DNA of 64,000 nt, taken from Xaviernesmea oryzae (GTDB lineage Bacteria; Pseudomonadota; Alphaproteobacteria; Rhizobiales; Rhizobiaceae). Of the stretch, positions 51,095 to 59,034 are shown in pieces. The stretch covers positions 868,001 through 932,000 of the forward strand of contig NZ_FXAF01000002.1 in assembly GCF_900177415.1 (NCBI RefSeq), written 5' to 3'. Under the pieces are notes generated by a model. That model made no database searches. It saw only the letters and a list, made by a program, of their open reading frames with translations, and was not told the DNA's origin. Made by a program: the position numbers and the translations under genes. How positions within the stretch are numbered: the stretch's first letter is position 1; each line of letters opens with the position of its first letter.

Positions 51095-52629
51095 CCGACA
51101 TTCCTCCATTCCTTTTCGAAAACAGGTCTGTTTCCGAGGGGAATATCTTTGAGCAGCTCCGGAATATCCAGCTGCGCGCAAAGGTCGTTGAGCAGCATGA
51201 CCCCTGTCGCATAGAGCAAGATCGCCTTGCTCTCGCGACCGTCGCCGACAAGATGGAAAGGCATCATGGTGCAGAAATGGATCGCCTCGGCAAACAAGGT
51301 CCGGATCTCGGCGAGCGGATCGCCGGTAAGGGCGACGTAGTAATCGCGGGCCCATCGATCCAGGCTGTTGAACAGGTCGAGAACAGGCGAAGGTTCGTAG
51401 GAAAACTGCATGATGACTTCGCCGGCCGCTGCCGACCAGTGGAGCGTAAACAGGCTCTGATGGATGAAATCATACTTGCCGTTGACGCTGTGGCTGACCT
51501 TCCCGAGGTCGTAATAGATGTCGCAGCTGTCATAGCCTCTGGGATCGACGAGGCGAAAGCTTTCCCCGTTGGGGTCCACCATGATGTTTTCGAAGTGAAG
51601 ATCACCATGGATATAGGCAGAGACGAACGCTGGTCCGACCTGGGCGCGGGCTTTCTGCGACTGCTCGAATTTCGCTAAGAGTTCGGGGACGTTTCGATAT
51701 TCCTTCCCGTTGATCCAAAGGCGTCGCGCATCGACGATTTTTGCAAAGACAGGCGCACGCTCCAGCGTGCGCCGAAGCCGGTGCCAGGCGCGCTGAAAGT
51801 GGATCTGATCAAGATAGTCCTGCGGGGCCTGCTGTTTGTGGGGCGCATAAGCCTTCGCATGGATCGCGCCGAGGATCGTCTCCAGGCGCCGGGTCGCGCC
51901 ATCGAGGCCCACGTCATCGGCAAAAAAGTGTTGGCGCAGCGTTTTCAGGGGCAGGAATTCCTCCTCCATGAACACCAGCTCTTCGGTATCGCCATGCAGG
52001 ATCACCGCAGGATAGAGAGAGGCGAGGTCGGCAGGAAGATGTCGGAGGAAGCGGATTTCGTCCCTTAGTTTCCGGCGCCCCAAATTGCGCGCTTCCTTCC
52101 GGAACCGCGTAACGACGTTGGAGCGCGCATAGGATCCGCCTTTGACGTGCGGCTCGCCAGGCGAGGCATGATCGGTCGTGTCACTGTGTCGTGCAGCATG
52201 ATCTGCGGCAATCGTCCTGACGACGTCAAAGACATGCGTCTCCGGCGAGACAAGAAGCGCCTGGCGGAATTCGGATGCTTTTTCTCCCCGCATGAGGGCA
52301 ATCCGCCTGGTGTCCGGACTCATGCTGCTTGGCCCGTTTCCGGCATGCTGCAGCAGGTCATCTGCCGGGGGAAGCGACAGAACGGTTGCGTCGGCCCTGG
52401 CGCCGAGCAGAAATTCGAGGAGTTCCTCGTCGAGAAGCGCTGCCGCTTCGACCAGGAGGATATCCATTTGGCTGTCGCTCGGCTTGGCAAAAGCCTGCTT
52501 CCAGTCATCGACGGAGGTTGGCAGCCTCTTGACCTCCTCGATGCCAAAGCGATTGAAGAGACTGCGCATCGTATCGGAAGCTGGTGACGGCTGCTCAGGA
52601 TTATTCTGCAGAACGATCGCGGTAATCAT
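51091..52629 (-). CDS. APH/choline-kinase-like phosphotransferase with extra N-terminal domain
   Basis: The 512-residue protein has a kinase-like C-terminal part: FVSAYIHGDLHFENIMVD (catalytic loop H-x-D-x4-N, about residues 336-352) and SFRLVDPRGYDSCDIYYDLGKVSHSV (metal-binding Asp in VDPRG, about 361). About 160 residues at the N-terminus are unlike the kinase domain; MITAIVLQNN and the hydrophobic/Asp pattern faintly recall a decayed nucleotidyltransferase fold, which is only a suggestion. The substrate is unknown; the coupled HAD phosphatase suggests a phosphate ester. It is the first gene of a leftward unit ending with the SDR at 48975. Confidence 0.8.
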   Translation of the reverse strand: MITAIVLQNNPEQPSPASDTMRSLFNRFGIEEVKRLPTSVDDWKQAFAKPSDSQMDILLVEAAALLDEELLEFLLGARADATVLSLPPADDLLQHAGNGPSSMSPDTRRIALMRGEKASEFRQALLVSPETHVFDVVRTIAADHAARHSDTTDHASPGEPHVKGGSYARSNVVTRFRKEARNLGRRKLRDEIRFLRHLPADLASLYPAVILHGDTEELVFMEEEFLPLKTLRQHFFADDVGLDGATRRLETILGAIHAKAYAPHKQQAPQDYLDQIHFQRAWHRLRRTLERAPVFAKIVDARRLWINGKEYRNVPELLAKFEQSQKARAQVGPAFVSAYIHGDLHFENIMVDPNGESFRLVDPRGYDSCDIYYDLGKVSHSVNGKYDFIHQSLFTLHWSAAAGEVIMQFSYEPSPVLDLFNSLDRWARDYYVALTGDPLAEIRTLFAEAIHFCTMMPFHLVGDGRESKAILLYATGVMLLNDLCAQLDIPELLKDIPLGNRPVFEKEWRNVG

Positions 52630-53095
52630 AACGCATCTCCGTTTTGGACCTGATCATGGAACACTTGGCGATAGGCATCATGCTGCGCCATCTATAATTG
52701 CAGCGGCCAGGGCAGTTGCAAGTAATTTTGTGCGATGCAAAATAAACAAACGTCACGCCCGTGGATTGACAGGGGTATTTTATGTAATATATTGAAATAT
52801 ATGCATAAATATCAAATGCTGCAGTGAACAATAAGCTGCTGAAAAGTAGCATTTCTTAAAGCTTCTTTAGGATCTTCATATAAGAGAGAAGTTATCCTGC
52901 CCCGTTTTGTGGGCGCTGCAGCATTGGCCCCGTCATCGGATCGTTTCATGGGAGACAAGGATGCCGTGCCTCGGAAGCATTTCCCCGAAACCCCCGCCGC
53001 TACCAATCTTGGATGTGCCTTCCCGTTGATGTCATTTCTTCACGAGATGTTCGAAATGCGGCAGAACGCCGCTCCCGCGACACATATCCCTGTCG
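52630..53095. other. Intergenic region with AT-rich promoter segment and IS relic
   Basis: The first 200 bp are AT-rich and contain ATATATT-GA-AATATAT (52787-52802, perfect) and ATTTTG-(7 bases)-CAAAAT, likely the promoter/operator area for the leftward kinase-HAD unit. The rest holds an IS6-type relic (52926-52990) and no supported gene. Confidence 0.5.
52926..52990 (-). pseudogene. IS6-family transposase relic (minus strand)
   Basis: The reverse strand matches the relic at 36079-36162 over about 60 bp and would read RHGILVSHETIR followed by a stop where the other relic has RRWGRKFG. Only a decayed N-terminal piece is left. Its orientation is opposite to the left relic. Confidence 0.65.
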
Positions 53096-53938
53096 CTATC
53101 GAGAGGTTGCGGCGCCCCTGTCGGTCCAGGCGGGCGGCAGGCCGAACCGGGCGGCGACGAGCCCCGGAATGCCGGGAGCCGTTCCGAACGCCTTGCAGGC
53201 ATCGTATTTCGGATCGCCACCGAGCGAGGCCCTCAATCTCTGCATCGATGGTATCGCCGGCATTCCCTTGAACGGGTCCTTGCCCGTGACCAGCATGCGG
53301 CTGAAATCCGTGGCGAAGGCCGACGACAGGGAATACGCGTCCCCGACAGCCGACACCCGAGCCCTGGTCGTGATCATGTTGGCACCGCGCGACCAGAGCA
53401 GCGCTGCCCTCTGAGAACCATTCCCGTCGATGGCTTCGGCCTCGATGGCGAGACCGCCGAGGCCGATCGGAAGGCGCGGGATCGGAATCCCGAGCGCTGC
53501 CGAAGCACCGAACGAAGCGACGGTGGACGTCGCCGCAACCGAACGGTTCGTCGCAACGATGTTGGTCACCGTCGCGCGGACGGTGAGGTCCGCCGGCTGG
53601 CTCGTCGCAACGATCTTGAAGCGGTCGCTGAGACCGGTGCAGAGCGCCCGGTCGATCGCGTTGGTGACGAGTGCCAGCTCGCCGGGATCGAAGCCACGGC
53701 TGTAGATCAGCGCTGACGTCGGTACGATGCGCACCGTCTGCGCGGCAAGCACCGGCGGCGAATCCACACGCAATTTTGCTCGCGTGAGGGTGCCGCCCGA
53801 TGGGTTCATTCCGTCGTAGGAAGAAAGGGATGTACCTTCCGACAAAGGCACGCTTGCGCAGGCGGACAAGCATGCAAGCAGGATCACGCCGAACGCTGGC
53901 CACCGCAGCATTTCAAGCCGTCGCAACATCGAGATCAT
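53096..53938 (-). CDS. DUF3313-like outer-membrane lipoprotein
   Basis: The 280-residue protein has an N-terminal signal with lipobox (AFGVILLACLSAC, Cys about 27) and a mature region that fits DUF3313: RGFDPGELALVTNAIDRALCTGLSDRFKIVATSQPADLTVRATVTNIVATN and a GGLAIEAEAIDGNGSQRAALLWSRGANM strand-rich part. The function of the family is not known; envelope location is inferred from the lipobox. The exact start is uncertain (ATGs at 53938 and 53929, TTG at 53953). Three CpxR-like half-sites lie 60-90 bp upstream, next to a sensor/regulator operon. Confidence 0.82.
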   Translation of the reverse strand: MISMLRRLEMLRWPAFGVILLACLSACASVPLSEGTSLSSYDGMNPSGGTLTRAKLRVDSPPVLAAQTVRIVPTSALIYSRGFDPGELALVTNAIDRALCTGLSDRFKIVATSQPADLTVRATVTNIVATNRSVAATSTVASFGASAALGIPIPRLPIGLGGLAIEAEAIDGNGSQRAALLWSRGANMITTRARVSAVGDAYSLSSAFATDFSRMLVTGKDPFKGMPAIPSMQRLRASLGGDPKYDACKAFGTAPGIPGLVAARFGLPPAWTDRGAATSR

Positions 53939-53999
53939 TGTCAAATCGTCCAAACCGGGATCATCGGTTCAGGCACTACCAGCTCCAGCGTTAACCGCG

Positions 54000-54026
54000 G
54001 TAAAGACAATGTAAAGTTCGGTAAAG
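54000..54026 (-). promoter_or_regulatory. Triple GTAAA direct repeat (CpxR/OmpR-type site)
   Basis: GTAAA occurs at 54000, 54011 and 54021, spaced 11 and 10 bp, i.e. one helical turn each. Tandem GTAAA boxes with this spacing are the known form of CpxR sites, and OmpR-family regulators bind direct repeats of this period. The repeat lies in the 95 bp between the kinase stop and the lipoprotein start, so it should govern the lipoprotein gene. Confidence 0.6.
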
Positions 54027-54033
54027 GCTGTGA

Positions 54034-55323
54034 TCAGCCCCAATCTCTCGCGGGGTTGAACATCGCCGGCTGCCGCGGAATCTCCAGCATGATGGCCAAG
54101 CCGCCGGCATCCGGCAGCGACGCATAGACCCGCCCGCCATGGCACTCGACGGCCTGTCTGGCGATCGCCAGGCCAAGACCGTACCCCCCTCTCGGTGCCG
54201 CGTCGGTGCCCCGGGAGAATGGCTGGAAAATCCGCTCGAGTTCGTCTCGCCTGACGCCCGGCCCCTGATCCGCGACGCATACCTTGAGGAGACGGTCTGT
54301 CGTCTCGCATCGCACGACGATTTTCGAATGTTCGGCGGTATATTTGACCGCGTTGCGAATGACGTTTTCCAGCGCCCGGTAGATCAGCTCGCCTTCGACC
54401 TCGGCAAGGAAGCTGTCGTCAACACTGGCGGTAATCGAAACCGCGCGTGCCTGGGCCTCGAACGCTGCGTCGCCGAGGATTTCGTTCAGGAGATCGATGA
54501 CATCGAGCGTCTGTGTCTTCAGCGAGAGACGGGAACCGGCTGTCAGCCTGGCAAGCGTCAGCGCTTCGCCGACCAGCGCGTCGAGCCGTTCGATCTCCCG
54601 GTCCATGCGCTCCAGCATGGTATCGAGTTTCGCCGGGTTCTGCCGAAGGACACCGCCGACGGCCTGCAGGCGCGACAGCGGGGAGCGCAATTCATGGGAG
54701 ATGTCGTGGAAAAGTCTCTGTTGCGCCTGCTGCAACTCCTGCAGCCGCGCGGCGCTGGAATCGAAATCGTGCGCGAGTGCGGAGACCTCGTCCTTCCGGC
54801 CGGCCATCATGTGCCCGATGCGGACGTCGAAACGACCGTGCGCGAGCGCGCTCAGACCGTCGCGAAGGTGCACGACCGGGCGAATGAGGTATCGGGCAAG
54901 CGCGGCCGCCGATATCGCGCTCGAAATCAGGATACCGAGCCCCGGTACGAACGGGCCGAGCGTATCGAGAACGACGCTGTATGGCCGGGACACGGAGATC
55001 CGGTAGCAAACCCCGTCCTTCAGAACGGTTCTTGTCTCCGCCGTGCTGCCGTCGACGCAAATACCAGGCTCCGCGATCCTCGCGATCGTAAGGCCGACCG
55101 GCACCGTTTCCTCGCTTGTCCGGACAAAGCGCCGAGCGGCATCTTCACCTTCAGTGACAAGCAGGTTTCCAGCCAGTTCGAGGACGACTTCCCGTTTCTG
55201 ACGTTCCAGTCTCGAAGCGGAAGGAAGCGTCTCGAAGAAGTTGAGCGTCAGGATTATGATCGCGACGGACGCGGCGAGCGTCAGCCAGATGATCAGGAAG
55301 AACTTCTTGAACAGCCGGGGCAT
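54034..55323 (-). CDS. Sensor histidine kinase (CpxA/EnvZ-like)
   Basis: The 429-residue protein has two membrane helices (about residues 8-30 and 124-146) around a 95-residue periplasmic sensor part, a HAMP segment (RYLIRPVVHLRDGLSALAHGRFDVRI), a phosphoacceptor helix FHDISHELRSPLSRLQ with His210, and an ATPase domain with N box RALENVIRNAVKYTAEHSKIVV, DQGPGVRRDELERIFQPFSRG and GGYGLGLAIARQAVECHGG. It starts one base after the response-regulator stop. Probable signal: envelope condition, by analogy with CpxA. Confidence 0.93.
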   Translation of the reverse strand: MPRLFKKFFLIIWLTLAASVAIIILTLNFFETLPSASRLERQKREVVLELAGNLLVTEGEDAARRFVRTSEETVPVGLTIARIAEPGICVDGSTAETRTVLKDGVCYRISVSRPYSVVLDTLGPFVPGLGILISSAISAAALARYLIRPVVHLRDGLSALAHGRFDVRIGHMMAGRKDEVSALAHDFDSSAARLQELQQAQQRLFHDISHELRSPLSRLQAVGGVLRQNPAKLDTMLERMDREIERLDALVGEALTLARLTAGSRLSLKTQTLDVIDLLNEILGDAAFEAQARAVSITASVDDSFLAEVEGELIYRALENVIRNAVKYTAEHSKIVVRCETTDRLLKVCVADQGPGVRRDELERIFQPFSRGTDAAPRGGYGLGLAIARQAVECHGGRVYASLPDAGGLAIMLEIPRQPAMFNPARDWG

Positions 55324-55324
55324 G

Positions 55325-56011
55325 TCAATCCAAAAGCAGTTGATAGCCCTGGCCGCGGACAGACTTTATGCGTGACTGTCCGTCGTGCCTGAGGCCGAGC
55401 TTCTGACGCACGCTGCTGATATGCACGTCGATGCGGCGATCAAACGCGGTCAGCGGCTTTCCGAAAGCCCTTTTCGAGATATCCTGCTTCGATACCAGCT
55501 GGCCGGCATTGCGGGCGAGAACCTCGAGCAGGCTGAACTCCGTGCCGGTAAGCTCCAGCGGCCGCCCCTCCCATTCGGCCGTTCTGCTGCCTGGATGAAC
55601 GACCAGCCGCCCGGCTCTCAGCGTGTCGGTGGCCACATCGGCCGCAGGCCGGTTCGCACGGCGAAGGATCGCGCGCACCCTCGCCGCGATCACTCCTGGA
55701 GAACAGGGTTTCGTCACGTAATCGTCGGCGCCGAGGTCGAGGCCGGATATCCGATCGATATCATCGCCTCTCGCCGTCAGCATCAGCACGGAAACCTGAC
55801 TGAGCTTCCTGATTCTTTGCAGGACCTCGATCCCGTTCATCCGGGGCATCATGATATCGAGCACGATCAGGTCCACCGCGTTTCGCGCGGCGGCGGCAAT
55901 CGCTGTGCCGCCGTCCGTGCCTCTCGCGACGTCATACCCTTCTTCGACCAGGTATTCCTGCAGCAGCGCCGTCAATTCGGTATCGTCGTCGATGAGGAGG
56001 ATCTTGTTCAT
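55325..56011 (-). CDS. OmpR-family response regulator (CpxR-like)
   Basis: The 228-residue protein has a full receiver (KILLIDDDTELTALLQEYLVEEGYDVARGTDG, phosphoacceptor Asp52 in LIVLDIMMPRMNG, MLTARGDD, DYVTKPCSPG) and a winged-helix domain (LELTGTEFSLLEVLARNAGQLVSKQDISKRAFGKPLTAFDRRIDVHISSVRQKL). It forms an operon with the sensor kinase. The TEFSLL/R-R-IDVHISSVRQKLG segment resembles CpxR. The ATG at 56011 is chosen; the frame is open to 56272. Confidence 0.93.
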   Translation of the reverse strand: MNKILLIDDDTELTALLQEYLVEEGYDVARGTDGGTAIAAAARNAVDLIVLDIMMPRMNGIEVLQRIRKLSQVSVLMLTARGDDIDRISGLDLGADDYVTKPCSPGVIAARVRAILRRANRPAADVATDTLRAGRLVVHPGSRTAEWEGRPLELTGTEFSLLEVLARNAGQLVSKQDISKRAFGKPLTAFDRRIDVHISSVRQKLGLRHDGQSRIKSVRGQGYQLLLD

Positions 56012-56279
56012 TGCACTCCATCCGTCATTCATGCCGGCCACCCATGAGGAACAAACGCGCGGGGACGGCGGGACTTTATCGAGCTTAACACGATTTGACT
56101 GCCCCCGACGCCACCCGGCCACTGATGAACGGGCGACACCGATCGTGTTCGTCCACTGCTGAGACCCGTCGGCCCTGGATATCACATCGCAACGTAGAGC
56201 GTTCGTAATCCGATAATGGGAGTCGCGGCAACAAGATAGGGAACATGAGCCTCCAAGGCTTGACGCTTGCAATGAGCCC

Positions 56280-56321
56280 TTCGTTTTGTATATTCGGAAT
56301 ATGCCGAATATACAAAACGAA
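56280..56321. promoter_or_regulatory. Perfect 18-bp-arm palindrome over the start codon of the GbsR-like gene
   Basis: The arms (56280-56297 and 56304-56321) are exact reverse complements with a 6-base centre AATATG, in which the ATG start codon of the regulator (56301-56303) lies. The right arm also encodes residues 2-7 of the protein. It could be an autoregulatory DNA operator, an mRNA hairpin that hides the start, or both. Confidence 0.8.
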
Positions 56322-56771
56322 ACCGACAGGGATGAGCAGCGGTTCGTAGAGGACGTGGCACGGCTGCTCGCGCCTTGGGGCGTGCCGCTCGCCGCCGCCC
56401 GTCTCTATGGCTATTTGCTTCTCTGCCCTCGCCCTGTCAGCCTCGATCAGATCACCGAAAAGCTGGAGATCAGCAAGAGCAGCGCCAGCGTAGCCGCTCG
56501 GCTGTTGGAGAGTTACACGCTGGCGCGTCGTCATAGCGAACCTGGAACCAAACGCGCGCTTTATGCCGTGGCGGACGACTACGAAGCCATGATTCGGCAG
56601 CAGAATCGTCTGCTCGACGCATTGGCCGGGCAGTTGAACGCCGGAACTGAACTGGCTGTGCCCAAGGCGGTCAGTGAGCGTCTCGGTGAGATGGCCGATT
56701 TCTATCGGATAACGCGAGATGCCATGGCGGATGCCGTGAGCCGCTGGAAGCGTGGCCGACGACGGCAATGA
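56301..56771 (+). CDS. GbsR/MarR-type winged-helix transcriptional regulator
   Basis: The 156-residue protein has a winged helix-turn-helix: FVEDVARLLAPWGVPLAAARLYGYLLLCPRPVSLDQITEKLEISKSSASVAARLLESYTLARRHSEPGTKRALYAVADDYEAMI (about residues 15-98), as in GbsR/Mar-like proteins, then a helical dimerisation tail. The start is set by the ATG at 56301 inside the large palindrome. It is followed after 40 bp by the methyltransferase-like gene, its probable target. Confidence 0.88.
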   Translation: MPNIQNETDRDEQRFVEDVARLLAPWGVPLAAARLYGYLLLCPRPVSLDQITEKLEISKSSASVAARLLESYTLARRHSEPGTKRALYAVADDYEAMIRQQNRLLDALAGQLNAGTELAVPKAVSERLGEMADFYRITRDAMADAVSRWKRGRRRQ

Positions 56772-56811
56772 GCCCCGCAGCGGCGCTGACGGTGCGGAGG
56801 AAAGGCAGAAA

Positions 56812-57495
56812 ATGGGTCTCTTTCTAAATCTCATCGCTCAGACGATCGTCTGGTTCGGTTTCATGGGCGCGATCATCTTTGTTGCCGCAGGCACGACGGA
56901 TTACGCCGGCGGGTGGCTTTATCTCGGAATGATGGCCACGCTCTCGGTCGTATTCGGGACAATCATGGCGCGCGTCGATCCTGGCCTGCTCAGGGAGCGC
57001 CTTAAACCGCCCGTGCAGAAAGATCAGCCGCTCGCGGACAAGCTGCTTCTCGTCGCAATCCTGCTCCTCATGTTGGGAGGAATGGGCTTCATGGCGGCGG
57101 ATGCGGCGCGCTGGCACTGGTCGGCAATGCCGTCTTCCGTGCAGTGGGCGGGCTGCGGGCTGCTTCTCGCGGCGCTTTTGTTCATTTACTGGATCATGCG
57201 GACGAACAGCTTTGCAGCGCCGGTTGTGAAAATACAAAAGGACCGCGGGCAGGCGGTCATCACAACAGGCCCTTATGCCATCGTCCGCCACCCGATGTAT
57301 TTGGGCGCGCTCTTCTATATCGCCGGGACATCCCTCGTACTCGGCTCGTGGTGGGGACTTGCGGCGGTCCCCCTCCTCGCCCTCCTGCTTGGCATGCGGA
57401 TCGGCATCGAGGAGCAGGCGCTGCGCACGGGTCTCGAGGGCTATGATGAATACGCGCACCATGTGCGTCGGCGTCTGATTCCGTTCATCTGGTGA
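56812..57495 (+). CDS. Isoprenylcysteine carboxyl methyltransferase-like membrane protein
   Basis: The 227-residue protein has about five membrane segments and the C-terminal ICMT/PEMT signature: DRGQAVITTGPYAIVRHPMYLGALFYIAGTSLVLGSWWG...RIGIEEQALRTGLEGYDEYAHHVRRRLIPFIW, with the R-H-P-x-Y and E-E-x-L-R-x-x-x-x-x-Y blocks that bind S-adenosylmethionine in this family. Bacterial members are mostly uncharacterised. GGAGGAAAGG precedes the ATG at 56812. Confidence 0.9.
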   Translation: MGLFLNLIAQTIVWFGFMGAIIFVAAGTTDYAGGWLYLGMMATLSVVFGTIMARVDPGLLRERLKPPVQKDQPLADKLLLVAILLLMLGGMGFMAADAARWHWSAMPSSVQWAGCGLLLAALLFIYWIMRTNSFAAPVVKIQKDRGQAVITTGPYAIVRHPMYLGALFYIAGTSLVLGSWWGLAAVPLLALLLGMRIGIEEQALRTGLEGYDEYAHHVRRRLIPFIW

Positions 57496-57544
57496 GACGG
57501 CCATCCTGCATCGCAAGGCCTCGCCCCGACAGCCGTTTTTATTT

Positions 57545-58384
57545 TCACGATGCCGAGTCGGTCTGAGGCCGGCGGCGGAAAAAGCTCTGGACGCGTTCGG
57601 GAGCATCGTCCGAGAACATCGTCTCCGGCGAACCCTGGGACACGATCCGTCCGGCCTCCATGAAAACGATGTCGTCGGCTACCGTCCGGGCAAAACCTGT
57701 TTCATGGGTTACGACCAGCATGGTCATTCCGGCCCTGGCCAGCTCCTGCATCACCGCCAGAACCTCGCGCGACAGTTCGGGATCGAGCGCCGATGTCGCC
57801 TCGTCGAAGAGCATGACTTTCGGCTGCATGGCGAGGGCACGCGCGATGGCGACCCGCTGCTGCTGGCCGCCGGAAAGCTGCGAGGGTAACGCATTTTCCC
57901 GATGCGAAAGCCCGACCCTGGCGAGAAGCGCACTCGCCCTTTCCTGCGCTTCGGCGCGGCTGCAAAGCCCCGCGGAAACCGGAGCAAAGGCGACATTGGC
58001 AAGCGCGCTCAGGTTGGCGAACAGATTGAACCGCTGGAAAACCATTCCCGTACGCCGGCGATGGCCCCGCAGAACACGTTCGCTGGCCGGATAGAGCCGC
58101 CCGCCGCGTTCCTCGCGACCGACCAGTTCGCCATCCACCCAAACCTCCCCGGCCACCGGCGTTGCGAGATAGTTGACGCAGCGCAGCAGGGTGGTCTTTC
58201 CCGAGCCGCTCGGCCCGACCAGCGCCGTCGTCGTCCCTTCGCGCACGGCAAGGTCGATGCCTTTGAGAATATCGTGAGCACCATATGAAAGATGCAGGTC
58301 GCGCAGCTCGACGGCAATTCCCGGATCGGGCCTCTGCGGCCAAGAGCGTGGCCGCGGGCGGGTATGGATCTCCGGCGCGCTCAT
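57545..58384 (-). CDS. Polar amino acid-type ABC transporter ATPase
   Basis: The 279-residue ATPase has Walker A GPSGSGKTTLLRCVNYL, the GlnQ-type MVFQRFNLFANLSALANV Q-loop, signature LSGGQQQRVAIARAL and Walker B VMLFDEATSALDPEL. The N-terminal 25 residues (HTRPRPRSWPQRPDPG) are an extension of no clear function. The ATG at 58384 overlaps the preceding permease stop (ATGA). It is the last gene of a five-gene leftward importer operon. Confidence 0.94.
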   Translation of the reverse strand: MSAPEIHTRPRPRSWPQRPDPGIAVELRDLHLSYGAHDILKGIDLAVREGTTTALVGPSGSGKTTLLRCVNYLATPVAGEVWVDGELVGREERGGRLYPASERVLRGHRRRTGMVFQRFNLFANLSALANVAFAPVSAGLCSRAEAQERASALLARVGLSHRENALPSQLSGGQQQRVAIARALAMQPKVMLFDEATSALDPELSREVLAVMQELARAGMTMLVVTHETGFARTVADDIVFMEAGRIVSQGSPETMFSDDAPERVQSFFRRRPQTDSAS

Positions 58385-59034
58385 GCTGCGGCTGCCTTGC
58401 GCGTCAGCTGCTTTTCAAGCGCTATCAGGGCGATATTGATGACCGCGTAGATACCGCCGGCGATCGCCACCATCAGCAACGGGCTGGCTCCCGAATAGAT
58501 ATAGGCGCTGGCCGTGCTCATGATCTCGCTGACGGAAATCGCCGATGCGAGTGAGGTTTCCTTGAAAAGCACGGTCGTACGGCCGACGAATGGCCCCGCC
58601 GCGATACGGATGACCTGCGGCACGACCACGCCTGTTGCAAAGGGCAAAGGCGGGATGCCCAGCGCCCGCGCTGCCTCGAACTGGCCGCGCGGAACGCCTT
58701 CGTAGCTGGCCCGGAAGATCTCGAAATAATAGGCCGTCGCAAAGAATACGAAAGCGATGATCGCCGCCGTCATGGGGCTGATGGCGCGGCCCATCATGGT
58801 CGAGCCGTAAAAGGCCAGAAACAACAGGATGAGCGGCGGCGTGGTCTGCGCCAGCCAGCTATAGATACGCACCAGAAGGCCGACTGACCTGTGGGCGCAG
58901 ATATCGACGACGCATAGCAACGCCCCCAGAATTGTGGACAGGACACAGCTCGTCGCCAGCAGGATGAACGCGTTGAGCAATGCCTGGCCGAAGACCGGGA
59001 ATCCGTCGGAGACGGCTGTCATGAAGGTACTCAT
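58381..59034 (-). CDS. Polar amino acid-type ABC transporter permease (second)
   Basis: The 217-residue protein has HisM/GlnP-type features: a first helix (GQALLNAFILLATSCVLSTILGALLCVV), YSWLAQTTPPLILLFLAFYG, the EAA loop FRASYEGVPRGQFEAARALGIPPLPFATGVVVPQ and KETSLASAISVSEIMSTA. The start overlaps the AroM-family stop (59031-59034, ATGA). Confidence 0.93.
   Translation of the reverse strand: MSTFMTAVSDGFPVFGQALLNAFILLATSCVLSTILGALLCVVDICAHRSVGLLVRIYSWLAQTTPPLILLFLAFYGSTMMGRAISPMTAAIIAFVFFATAYYFEIFRASYEGVPRGQFEAARALGIPPLPFATGVVVPQVIRIAAGPFVGRTTVLFKETSLASAISVSEIMSTASAYIYSGASPLLMVAIAGGIYAVINIALIALEKQLTRKAAAA

Noticed and set aside
57495..57560. Terminator after the methyltransferase-like gene
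   Set aside because: A 5-bp ACGGC/GCCGT pairing before TTTTTATTTT is too weak, with a loop of about 30 bases, to support a terminator call.
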